Assembly (NCBI GenBank): GCA_050258235.1
Contig: JBLMYK010000145.1
Span: forward strand, 1 to 64,000
Length of the DNA: 64,000 bases
Origin: JAKOQB01 sp050258235
GTDB taxonomy: Bacteria > Pseudomonadota > Gammaproteobacteria > Burkholderiales > Burkholderiaceae_F
Direction of reading: 5' to 3'
Below are positions 37,834-45,551 of this stretch, one piece after another (positions within the stretch are counted from its first letter, which is position 1; each line of letters opens with the position of its first letter). The translations under genes were made by a program, and so were the position numbers. Under the pieces are notes generated by a model, which searched no databases, was not told where the DNA came from, and saw only the letters and a program-made list of their open reading frames with translations.

Positions 37834-39225
37834 CTACTTGCCGATGCAGAAGCGGCTGAAGATGCGCCCAAGCAGTTCGTCGGCAGTCGTTGCGCCGGTG
37901 ATCTCGGCCAGATGATTTCCGGCCAGCCGCAGCTCCTCGGCGAACAGTTCGAGCTGGGCGTTGCCGTAGCCGTGCTCGATATCGGCGCGCCTGGCAGCGA
38001 GCGCGAGGTGCTCCGCGGCCATCGCAAGCGCATGCAGGTGCCGCTCGCGCGCGAGGAACACCGAGGCGCCCGTCGTTTCGCTTTCCCACCCCGCCACGCG
38101 CCGCAGTTCGGCCCGCAGGCCGTCGATGCCGGCGCCGGTCAGCGCCGAAAGGTAGACGCGATCGCCTTCGATGCGGGCGCGCTCGCCTGCCAGGTCGATC
38201 TTGTTGATCACCGTCAGCAGCGGCACGCTCGGGCCGATGCGTTCCTGCACGCGCATCAGCACATCGGCATCGCTGGCCGGCCGCGCCGCATCTACGAGGT
38301 GCAGCACCGCGTCCGCGCGCTCGACTTCGGCCAGCGTGCGATCGATGCCGATCCGCTCGACTTCGTCCTGCGTGTCGCGCACGCCGGCGGTATCGATCAC
38401 GTGCAGCGGAATTCCGCTCACGTCGATCGTCTGCCGGATGCGGTCCCGCGTCGTGCCCGGCACGGCGGTCACGATCGCCACTTCCTCCCCGGCGAGCGCG
38501 TTCAGCAGGCTCGACTTGCCGACGTTCGGCGCGCCGACCAGAACGACGTTCAGGCCTTCCCGCAGCACCGCGCCCTGGCGCGACCTGCGCAGCAGCACGT
38601 CGAGCTGCGCGCGCAGCGTCGCCAGGCGAGAGCGTGCGCTCGAGTTCTCGAGAAAATCGATTTCCTCCTCGGGGAAATCGAGCGTGGCTTCGACCAACGT
38701 GCGCAACTCGACCAGCGCCTCGGTCAATGCCCGCACGGCGTGCGAAAACTCGCCGGCCAGCGACCGGCTCGCCGACCGCGCCGCCGCTGCGGTCGACGCA
38801 TCGATCAGGTCGGCCACTGCTTCGGCCTGCGCCAGGTCGAGCCGGTCGTTCAGAAACGCGCGCCGCGTGAATTCGCCGGGCTCGGCCACGCGCACGCCGA
38901 TGTTCCGCCCCGCTTCGAGACAACGCGCAAGCAGCACTCGCATCACGACCGGACCGCCGTGGCCGTGCAGCTCGAGCACCGTCTCGCCGGTGTACGAGTG
39001 CGGCGCCGGAAACAGCAACACGATGCCCTCGTCGATCGCCTCGCCCTGCGCATCGAGGAAGCGCGCCACCGTCGCATGGCGCGGCGCGAGGCGAGCCGCG
39101 CGCGCGGCGCCGAGCACACTCTCGAGGAGCGGCGCGAGATCCGCGCCGGATACGCGCACGATGCCGATGCCACCGCGCCCGGGAGGCGTGGCGATCGCGA
39201 CGATGGGATCGCGGTCAGAGTTCAC
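37834..39225 (-). CDS. mnmE: tRNA modification GTPase MnmE
   Basis: MnmE (TrmE) is the GTPase partner of MnmG in U34 tRNA modification. The 463-residue protein starts with IVAIATPPGRGGIGIVRVSG (folate-binding N-domain) and has the G domain with GAPNVGKSS, DTAGVRD and NKID. It ends with the conserved C-terminal FCIGK, whose Cys is part of the family signature. It is the last gene of the rpmH-rnpA-yidD-yidC run, separated from yidC by a small opposite-strand gene. Confidence 0.97.
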   Translation of the reverse strand: MNSDRDPIVAIATPPGRGGIGIVRVSGADLAPLLESVLGAARAARLAPRHATVARFLDAQGEAIDEGIVLLFPAPHSYTGETVLELHGHGGPVVMRVLLARCLEAGRNIGVRVAEPGEFTRRAFLNDRLDLAQAEAVADLIDASTAAAARSASRSLAGEFSHAVRALTEALVELRTLVEATLDFPEEEIDFLENSSARSRLATLRAQLDVLLRRSRQGAVLREGLNVVLVGAPNVGKSSLLNALAGEEVAIVTAVPGTTRDRIRQTIDVSGIPLHVIDTAGVRDTQDEVERIGIDRTLAEVERADAVLHLVDAARPASDADVLMRVQERIGPSVPLLTVINKIDLAGERARIEGDRVYLSALTGAGIDGLRAELRRVAGWESETTGASVFLARERHLHALAMAAEHLALAARRADIEHGYGNAQLELFAEELRLAGNHLAEITGATTADELLGRIFSRFCIGK

Positions 39226-39265
39226 CGGTACAACCTAGCACAGCGCGGCCCGTACACTTCCGCGC

Positions 39266-39556
39266 ATGCCGGGAAACGACCCTCTGGAGAAGATCGCGCG
39301 GCCGCTGGCCGGGGTACTGATCGCGGTCGTGATCTCGACCGTGATCGCGGCCATGATCGGCGGCGCGATGCCGCTCGACTATTCCGGCCGTGCCTGGGTC
39401 TATACCGGCACGGTCTGCTATGTGATCGCGGGCGCGGTGGTGGTGTTCAGGCTGGTTGCCGGCGCCGAGTCGCAACCGCTGACACCGCTGCGCGTCCTGA
39501 AGTGGACGATTTCGCTCTGGATCTGGCCGGCGTTTCTGATCCGCCCAAGGCGGTAG
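39266..39556 (+). CDS. Small membrane protein of unknown function
   Basis: This 96-residue frame between mnmE and yidC is the only + strand gene of the left origin arm. It predicts three membrane segments (about residues 13-36, 45-67 and 77-92) with an Arg-rich C-terminal end (RPRR), and a hydrophilic start. It sits divergent from mnmE (40-base gap) and convergent with yidC (7-base gap), so it fills the gap exactly. No Shine-Dalgarno is obvious before its ATG. I do not recognise a family; coding is supported by membrane-like composition and fit, not by homology. Confidence 0.55.
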   Translation: MPGNDPLEKIARPLAGVLIAVVISTVIAAMIGGAMPLDYSGRAWVYTGTVCYVIAGAVVVFRLVAGAESQPLTPLRVLKWTISLWIWPAFLIRPRR

Positions 39557-39563
39557 CGGCCGC

Positions 39564-41324
39564 TCAGCCGACCCTCTTGGCCGCAGCGATCTGCCGGGTC
39601 ACGTACCACTGCTGAAGGATCGACAGCACGTTGTTCACCACCCAGTACAGCACCAAGCCGGCCGGGAACATGAAGAACATCGCGCCGAAGATGAATGGCA
39701 TCACCGCCATGACCTTCGCCTGAACCGGATCGGGCGGGGTCGGATTCAGCTTGTACTGGATCCACATGGACGCCATCATCACCAGCGGCAGGATGAACCA
39801 CGGGTCCGGCGTCGCCAGGTCCTTGACCCACAGGATCCACGGCGAATTGCGCATCTCCACGCTCGCCAGCAGCACCCAGTACAGCGCGATGAACACCGGG
39901 ATCTGAACCAGGATCGGCAGGCAGCCGCCGAGCGGATTGATCTTCTCCGTCTTGTACATCTCCATCATCGCGGTGTTCAGCTTCTGCTTGTCGTCGGCGT
40001 ACTGCTCGCGCAGCTTCATCAGCCGCGGCGTGACCTCCTTCATCTTCGCCATCGACTTGTAGCTGGCCGCCGACAGCGGATAGAACGCGGCCTTGACGAC
40101 TACGGTGAGCATGATGATTGCCCAGCCCCAGTTGCCCAGCAGGCGATGGAAGAATTCGAGCAGCCAGTAAAGCGGCTTGGCGATGAACGTGAGCCAGCCG
40201 TAGTCGACCACGAGGTCGAGCCCGGGGGCGATCTCCTTCAGCGCGTTCTGGTCCTCCGGCCCGACATACAGGGTGGACGGCGAGGTGGCGCTCGCGCCCG
40301 GCGCGATCGATGCGAGCGGCAGGATCGACCCGACTGAAAACAGGTTCTTGTCGACCTCCCGCGCATACAGCTCGCGCGGCGCGCCCTCCGGCGGCACCCA
40401 CGCGGTCACGAAGTAGTGCTGGATCATCGCCACCCAGCCGTCCTTCGCGCTGCGCGGAAAGTTCAGCTTGTTCTTTTCGATGTCGGAGAACTCGATCTTG
40501 TGAAACTTCTCTGCGTCCGTATACACGGCCGGCCCGGTAAACGTGTGATACATGCCGGACTCGCCCTCGGGCTTGTTGCCGTCGCGCAGGATCTGCAGGT
40601 ACAAGGAAGGCGCCACCGCCGCGCCGCTGTCGTTGATGACCTCGTGTTTCACCTCGATGTCGTAGCGGCCGCGCTTGAACGTGTAGCTCTTGATCAATTT
40701 GAGCCCGCCGGACTCGGCGACGAATTTCACGGTAAGAGAGTCTTGCCCGGCTTCCAGCGTCCGCGGCCCGTCGATCGGAGTGAACAGGGTGCGGTGATTC
40801 GGGTAGCTCGCCCCTTGGGCGCCGATCAGTCCCGTCTGAACCGTGTACACGCGCTGGTTGCTGACGTCGAGCAGAACGACATTCGCCTCCCGATCCTGTT
40901 TCTTGCCCGTGATCAGCGACATGAGGCCCGCCGCGGTCCAGTCCGGGGCGACCTTCTGCTTGCGCAACTCGAGGTGAACCAGCACGGCACCATTTGGATC
41001 GATGTCCGCTCGCACCATGTCGGTTTCGATCCGCACGCGCTGCGCGGCGGCAGCCACCGGGGCCGCGGCCGGAGGCGTCGCCACACTCTCCCCTCCCGGC
41101 TGCGCCGGGGTCGACGGCGGGATCGATGAGTCCTTGGCCGCCGGAGTCGCGGGGCTCTCCGCCGGTGCTTGCGCGGCGCCCTTGGCGGGGGTCGTCTGCG
41201 GCGGCGGACCGCCGAACATGGACGGGCGGCCATGCTCCCGCTGCCAGTTGTCGTACAGGAATAGCAGCGACATCCCGAAGATGATCCACAGGATCGTGCG
41301 CTGGACGTTCATGCCATCTTTCAT
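39564..41324 (-). CDS. yidC: Membrane protein insertase YidC
   Basis: YidC inserts proteins into the inner membrane with or without Sec. The 586-residue protein begins MNVQRTILWIIFGMSLLFLY (after four extra residues from a first ATG that has a GAAGAG Shine-Dalgarno). It has a large periplasmic domain after a Pro/Ala linker, and the conserved core with NPLGGCLPILVQIPVFIALY and MPFIFGAMFFMFPAGLVLYW. The ATG at 41312 is an alternative start. It lies 12 bases after yidD. Confidence 0.97.
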   Translation of the reverse strand: MKDGMNVQRTILWIIFGMSLLFLYDNWQREHGRPSMFGGPPPQTTPAKGAAQAPAESPATPAAKDSSIPPSTPAQPGGESVATPPAAAPVAAAAQRVRIETDMVRADIDPNGAVLVHLELRKQKVAPDWTAAGLMSLITGKKQDREANVVLLDVSNQRVYTVQTGLIGAQGASYPNHRTLFTPIDGPRTLEAGQDSLTVKFVAESGGLKLIKSYTFKRGRYDIEVKHEVINDSGAAVAPSLYLQILRDGNKPEGESGMYHTFTGPAVYTDAEKFHKIEFSDIEKNKLNFPRSAKDGWVAMIQHYFVTAWVPPEGAPRELYAREVDKNLFSVGSILPLASIAPGASATSPSTLYVGPEDQNALKEIAPGLDLVVDYGWLTFIAKPLYWLLEFFHRLLGNWGWAIIMLTVVVKAAFYPLSAASYKSMAKMKEVTPRLMKLREQYADDKQKLNTAMMEMYKTEKINPLGGCLPILVQIPVFIALYWVLLASVEMRNSPWILWVKDLATPDPWFILPLVMMASMWIQYKLNPTPPDPVQAKVMAVMPFIFGAMFFMFPAGLVLYWVVNNVLSILQQWYVTRQIAAAKRVG

Positions 41325-41336
41325 CGCTGACTCTTC

Positions 41337-41633
41337 TCAGGTCTTGGTCGAAACGCGCGCCGCCTCCCGCGGGTCGCGTGCATGCGGATGCCCGGTGTCG
41401 CACCAGCAGCGCCAGCGGAACTGTTCCGGCACCGGGTCGACACCGCCTCCGCCGCGTGGGTGGCAGCGCGCCAGCCGGGCGATCGTCATCCAGCTTCCGC
41501 GCAGCGCGCCATGGCGCTCGATGGACTCGCGCGCATATTCCGAGCATGTCGGCCAGAACCGGCAGCTGCCGCCGATCCACGGCGAAAGCAGGAACTGATA
41601 GGCGCGGATGGCCGCGATCAGAAGTGTCTTCAT
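41337..41633 (-). CDS. yidD: Membrane protein insertion efficiency factor YidD
   Basis: This 98-residue YidD has the conserved AYQFLLSPWIGGSCRFWPTC and SEYARESIERHG and then HPRGGGGVDPVP, which fix the family. It acts at the membrane with YidC. Its ATG overlaps the rnpA stop (ATGA), and yidC follows 12 bases later. The tail after about residue 80 is longer and less conserved than in E. coli. Confidence 0.95.
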   Translation of the reverse strand: MKTLLIAAIRAYQFLLSPWIGGSCRFWPTCSEYARESIERHGALRGSWMTIARLARCHPRGGGGVDPVPEQFRWRCWCDTGHPHARDPREAARVSTKT

Positions 41634-42076
41634 CCCTGTGCCAACAGGCCCAGCTGTTCAGCCAGCTGCAGCAGGAGCCGGTCCGCCTCTGCGCGCAACC
41701 CGCGGCGAAACGCCACGAGCGGCATAAGTTCCGCACTCGGGAACTCGGCCTTCATCCGCACAACCACATCGACGCGGCGACCGGCGGCGGCCCGCTCGAG
41801 TCGCGGCAGCAGCACTCGAGCCGCCTCCCGCACCATGCGCTTGACCATGTTGCGCTGTACCGACTTCCGAGCCTTGCGTTTGCCCACCGTCACCCCGATC
41901 CGTACCGGCGCCGCGCCGCCATCGCCACTCTTTTCGCCGATGCGGGCCGACAGGTTCAGCCAGCGCGCAGAAGCGCGAAACGACGGCGCCCGGCAGGCTT
42001 CAAAGTCGCGCGCCGCGCGCAGGCGCGCGGCGCGCGGGAAACCTTGCGCGAGCGCGACCGACGTCCGACGCTCCAG
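41630..42076 (-). CDS. rnpA: Ribonuclease P protein component (start codon unclear)
   Basis: RnpA is the protein partner of RNase P, which trims tRNA 5' ends. The frame contains FPRAARLRAARDFEACRAPS, as in RnpA N-termini, and the conserved GVTVGKRKARKSVQRNMVKR with the RNR-like Arg cluster. Family homology begins upstream of the only canonical start (GTG at 41893, giving just 87 residues). Between the stop at 42124 and that GTG there is no ATG, GTG or TTG in frame. The coordinate given uses CTG at 42076 (148 residues) as a placeholder. A rare start or a sequence error is possible; see findings. Confidence 0.82.
   Translation of the reverse strand: MERRTSVALAQGFPRAARLRAARDFEACRAPSFRASARWLNLSARIGEKSGDGGAAPVRIGVTVGKRKARKSVQRNMVKRMVREAARVLLPRLERAAAGRRVDVVVRMKAEFPSAELMPLVAFRRGLRAEADRLLLQLAEQLGLLAQG
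42007..42036. repeat. 30-bp GC palindrome inside rnpA
   Basis: Two perfect 14-bp arms (CGCGCGCCGCGCGC at 42007-42020 and its complement at 42023-42036) are separated by AG. They lie in the 5' part of rnpA, and another GC-alternating run lies at 42101-42120 in rpmH. The palindrome could form a very stable hairpin near the start of rnpA. Confidence 0.85.
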
Positions 42077-42077
42077 T

Positions 42078-42218
42078 TCAGGGTGCGAGCCGCTTGCGAC
42101 CGCGCGCGCGGCGCGCGCGGATCACGGCGCGACCTCCGCGGGACTTCATGCGGACGAGAAATCCGTGTGTCCGCTTTCTTTTGACGACCGATGGCTGGAA
42201 GGTTCGCTTGGTTGCCAT
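42078..42218 (-). CDS. rpmH: 50S ribosomal protein L34
   Basis: The 46-residue protein reads MATKRTFQPSVVKRKRTHGF followed by LVRMKSRGGRAVIRARRARG and RKRLAP, the complete L34 consensus with two extra N-terminal residues. It binds near the 23S rRNA of the large subunit. It is the first gene of the leftward rpmH-rnpA-yidD-yidC-mnmE run and borders the putative origin. Confidence 0.97.
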   Translation of the reverse strand: MATKRTFQPSVVKRKRTHGFLVRMKSRGGRAVIRARRARGRKRLAP

Positions 42219-42839
42219 GAACTAGATTCCTCGTTGGCGCCGCGTGGCTGAGCGGCACTGATGATGATCCATGATCGGGTCGCTGAAAGAGTGCGCGCCC
42301 GCGTACCGGTTCAGCATGTCCCGTGTCGGCCGAGCGCAGCCAAATCAGGTCTCGCGGCGCGACAAAAGCCCGTAATTAGACGCGAGATCGCGCGCCAGCG
42401 TCAAACCGGGACGGAAGTGATCCATCCACAGGCCGCTGTGGACAGACAGTCAGGTTATCCACCAGTCCGGCCAACTTATCCACAGGCTTTTAACGCGCTG
42501 CTTTTTCTTGCTTGCCGCGCACTGCCACCGGCGTTGATTGTCAGTGCTTGCTTTCGTCTCTTGGCTTGTCGGTCGGTCCTTTCTCAGCGCCAGCTGAGCG
42601 GGCACACGCGCGCAATGCGGTGGATGGACGCCCGCGGCGGGGTTAAAATCCGCGCTCGCTGCGAACCGCCGAACCGGTATCTGCCCCATTATCAGGCAGT
42701 TGCGATCCGGGCGCCGCACGAGGGGCAGCCGGCGTTGCTTGGCGCCGGAAGAAAACACACAGAACGAAACGTCTTCTGAGACAACAGCCCCGGCGGCCCC
42801 TCCGCTGCCGGGAAGCGCACAAGGCGAAGAAAGAGGTCG
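42219..42839. other. Putative replication origin (oriC) between rpmH and dnaA
   Basis: This 621-base gap without a gene lies between divergent rpmH and dnaA, a classic oriC position. It holds a cluster of DnaA-box sequences: TTATCCACA at 42476-42484 (perfect), TTATCCACC at 42455-42463 (8 of 9), CCATCCACA at 42422-42430 (7 of 9) and reverse TGTGGACAG at 42437-42445 (7 of 9). They are followed by T/A-richer DNA (42485-42580). It also must contain the rpmH and dnaA promoters. No RNA gene was seen. Confidence 0.75.
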
Positions 42840-44201
42840 ATGGTCGCTATCTGGCAAGACTGCTCGCGCCTGCTCGAGCGTGAGTTAACCCCCCAGCAGT
42901 ATTCCGCCTGGATCAAGCCGCTGAAGGCAATCGACTACGACGCGGCCACAGGACGGTTGCGGATCGGCGCACCGAACCGGCTAAAGCTCGATGCGATCCG
43001 GGCCCAGTTTGCTGCGCGCATCCAGGCGGTGGCGGCCAACGTCATGCAGCGTCCAGTCGACATCGTGTTCGAGGTCGAGACCGTCGCAGACGGGGCGCGT
43101 GCGAACGGCGCGGAGCAGGCTATGTCGCCCGCCGATACGGCTGCAGAAAGCCGGCCGTCGATCTCGTCCGACCAGTTCGAGCGGGCGCGGCTGCAACCGC
43201 AGCTGACCTTCGAGACGTTCGTTACCGGCAAGGCCAACCAACTGGCGCGCGCCGCGGCGATGCAGGTGGCCGAAAATCCGGGCGGGTCGTACAACCCGCT
43301 GTTCCTGTACGGCGGCGTCGGACTGGGAAAGACGCATCTCGTGCACGCGGTCGGCAACGCGCTGCTTGCTCGCAAACCTTCGGCACGCGTTCGCTACATC
43401 CACGCCGAGCAGTACGTGAGCGACGTCGTGCGCGCCTACCAGCGCAAAGCGTTCGACGAATTCAAGCGCTACTACCACTCTCTCGACCTGCTGCTGATCG
43501 ACGACATCCAGTTCATCGCCGGCAAGAGCCGCACGCAGGAGGAGTTCTTCTATGCGTTCGAGGCGCTGGTGGCCGGCCGCAAGCAGATCATCATCACGTC
43601 GGACACCTATCCCAAGGAGCTGAAGGAATTCGAGGACCGGCTCGTCTCGCGCTTTGCTTCCGGCCTGACCGTGGCGATCGAGCCGCCGGAACTTGAGATG
43701 CGGGTGGCGATCCTGTTGAAGAAGGCGGAGAACGAAGGCCAGCCGATCCAGGAGGACGTGGCGTTCTTCATTGCCAAGAACCTGCGCAGCAACGTGCGCG
43801 AACTGGAGGGCGCGCTGCGCAAGGTGCTCGCGTTCTCCAGTTTCCATGATCGCCCGATCACGGTCGAACTGGCGCGCGAGGCGCTGAAGGATCTGCTCGG
43901 CGCTTCGACCGGCCAGGTCACGGTTGAACTGATCCAGAAATCGGTTGCCGAGTACTACAAGATCAAGGTCGCCGACATGTACAGCAAGCGGCGGCCGTCA
44001 TCGATCGCGCTGCCGCGTCAGATCGCGATGTATCTGGCGAAGGAAATGACGCAGAAGAGCCTGCCGGAAATCGGCGAGCTGTTCGGCGGCCGTGACCACA
44101 CCACGGTGCTGCACGCGGTGCGCAAGATTGCGCTGGTGCGGACATCGGACGCTGAGTTGAACCACGCCTTGCATGTGCTCGAACAGGCCTTGAAGGGCTG
44201 A
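42840..44201 (+). CDS. dnaA: Chromosomal replication initiator DnaA
   Basis: DnaA binds DnaA boxes at oriC and opens the duplex. The 453-residue protein has the N-terminal interaction domain (IWQDCSRLLERELTPQQYSA), a short linker, the AAA+ domain with Walker A GGVGLGKTHLVHAVGNAL and Walker B LLIDDIQFIAGK, and the C-terminal signature GGRDHTTVLHAVRKI. The linker is short for a betaproteobacterium. It is followed by dnaN and gyrB in the standard order. Confidence 0.98.
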   Translation: MVAIWQDCSRLLERELTPQQYSAWIKPLKAIDYDAATGRLRIGAPNRLKLDAIRAQFAARIQAVAANVMQRPVDIVFEVETVADGARANGAEQAMSPADTAAESRPSISSDQFERARLQPQLTFETFVTGKANQLARAAAMQVAENPGGSYNPLFLYGGVGLGKTHLVHAVGNALLARKPSARVRYIHAEQYVSDVVRAYQRKAFDEFKRYYHSLDLLLIDDIQFIAGKSRTQEEFFYAFEALVAGRKQIIITSDTYPKELKEFEDRLVSRFASGLTVAIEPPELEMRVAILLKKAENEGQPIQEDVAFFIAKNLRSNVRELEGALRKVLAFSSFHDRPITVELAREALKDLLGASTGQVTVELIQKSVAEYYKIKVADMYSKRRPSSIALPRQIAMYLAKEMTQKSLPEIGELFGGRDHTTVLHAVRKIALVRTSDAELNHALHVLEQALKG

Positions 44202-44433
44202 TGGCTGCCTGTGGAAAGCCCGTGGATTGCCTGTGCACGGCGACGGAGAACTTTCATTCCCGCGCGCCTGCAGACCGACTTGTCCGGATCGGTCCACAAT
44301 CTCCTCGATGCAGCGTTGCAGGGTTGGCCACAGCTTTTCAGCTCGTTCAAGTTCCTGTTGCAGAAGGACTTCTCCCGGTTATTCCCGTTGATGTCGTCGA
44401 CTTATTAACCAGTACTACGAAGAGGAAGTACAA
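44202..44433. other. dnaA-dnaN intergenic region with DnaA-box-like sites
   Basis: This 232-base gap holds several imperfect DnaA-box-like sequences, including reverse TGTGGAAAG near 44210, GGTCCACAA near 44291 and TGGCCACAG near 44325. In many bacteria part of the origin or a dnaN promoter lies here. The last 50 bases are AT-richer and carry GAGGAAG before the dnaN start. Confidence 0.5.
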
Positions 44434-45537
44434 ATGCAACTTGTAAAAGCCGCACGCGATGCGTTGCTCAGACCATTGCAGGTCGTCAGTGGCATCGTCG
44501 AGCGGCGGCAGACGTTGCCGATCCTCGCCAACGTGCTGGTGCGCAAGGAAGGCGACCGGGTGACGTTCACGGCCACCGATCTGGAGATCCAGATCCAGAC
44601 GGCTGCCGAGATCGGTTCGGGCAAGGAAGACGCGTCGGCGACGGTGTCCGCGCGCAAGCTCGTCGACATCCTGCGCGCGCTGCCGGAAGCGGACGTGCAG
44701 CTGTCGCTGGCGACCAAGAAACTCACCGTTCAGTCGGGGCGCAGCCGCTTCAACCTGCAGACGCTTCCGGCGGAGGAATTCCCGACGGTTGCTCAGGCAG
44801 ATTTCAGCGCCGACTTCAGCTTGCCGGCGGCAACGCTGAAGTACCTGCTGTCGATGGTGCACTTCGCGATGGCGGCACAGGACATCCGCTACTACCTGAA
44901 TGGCATGCTGCTGGTGGTCGACGGCAATCTCGTGCGGGCGGTGGCAACCGACGGCCATCGGCTCGCGCTGTGCGACGTGCAGAAGGACGGCGACGCGACG
45001 CGCAAGATCGAGGCGATCATCCCGCGCAAGACGATTCTCGAACTCGCCCGTCTGCTGCCCGACACCGAGGAGCAGGTGCGGGTGCAGATGGCGGCGAACC
45101 AGGTCAAGTTTGGGTTCGGTTCGATCGAGCTGATCTCCAAGCTGGTGGAAGGGAAGTTTCCCGACTACCTGAAGGTGATCCCGGCCGGCAACAACCGCAC
45201 CTTCCAGGTGCGCCGCGACGAGTTGATGGCAGCGCTGCAGCGCGCGGCGATTCTGACCACGGACAAGTTCAAGGGCGTCCGCTGCGTGCTCGCCAGCGGC
45301 AGCCTGAAGATCACATCGACCAATGCCGACCAGGAAGATGCGCAGGAGGAACTCGAGATCGCCTTTGCCGGCGACGGACTCGACATTGGCTTCAACGTCA
45401 ACTATCTGCTGGACGTGCTGGCGAACCTGAAGAGCGACGAAGTGAAATTCGCGCTCGGCGACGCCCTCGGCAGCGCGCTGATCACGATGCCGGACTCAGA
45501 GCGGTTCAAGTACGTCGTGATGCCGATGCGAATCTGA
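44434..45537 (+). CDS. dnaN: DNA polymerase III beta subunit (sliding clamp)
   Basis: DnaN is the ring-shaped processivity clamp. The 367-residue protein begins MQLVKAARDALLRPLQVVSG, includes ILANVLVRKEGDRVTFTATD and LELARLLPDTEEQV-type segments of the three clamp domains, and ends KYVVMPMRI, the family C-terminus. A GAGGAAG Shine-Dalgarno precedes the ATG. It lies 232 bases after dnaA and 14 before gyrB. Confidence 0.98.
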   Translation: MQLVKAARDALLRPLQVVSGIVERRQTLPILANVLVRKEGDRVTFTATDLEIQIQTAAEIGSGKEDASATVSARKLVDILRALPEADVQLSLATKKLTVQSGRSRFNLQTLPAEEFPTVAQADFSADFSLPAATLKYLLSMVHFAMAAQDIRYYLNGMLLVVDGNLVRAVATDGHRLALCDVQKDGDATRKIEAIIPRKTILELARLLPDTEEQVRVQMAANQVKFGFGSIELISKLVEGKFPDYLKVIPAGNNRTFQVRRDELMAALQRAAILTTDKFKGVRCVLASGSLKITSTNADQEDAQEELEIAFAGDGLDIGFNVNYLLDVLANLKSDEVKFALGDALGSALITMPDSERFKYVVMPMRI

Positions 45538-45551
45538 AGCAAGGACCATTG

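Noticed and set aside
42101..42120. CG-alternating run as a Z-DNA or repeat element
   Set aside because: It codes for the Arg/Ala-rich end of L34 and needs no other explanation.
44970..45551. Upstream extension of the gyrB frame into dnaN
   Set aside because: It lies in another frame of dnaN; the ATG at 45552 has a ribosome site and a GyrB-like start.
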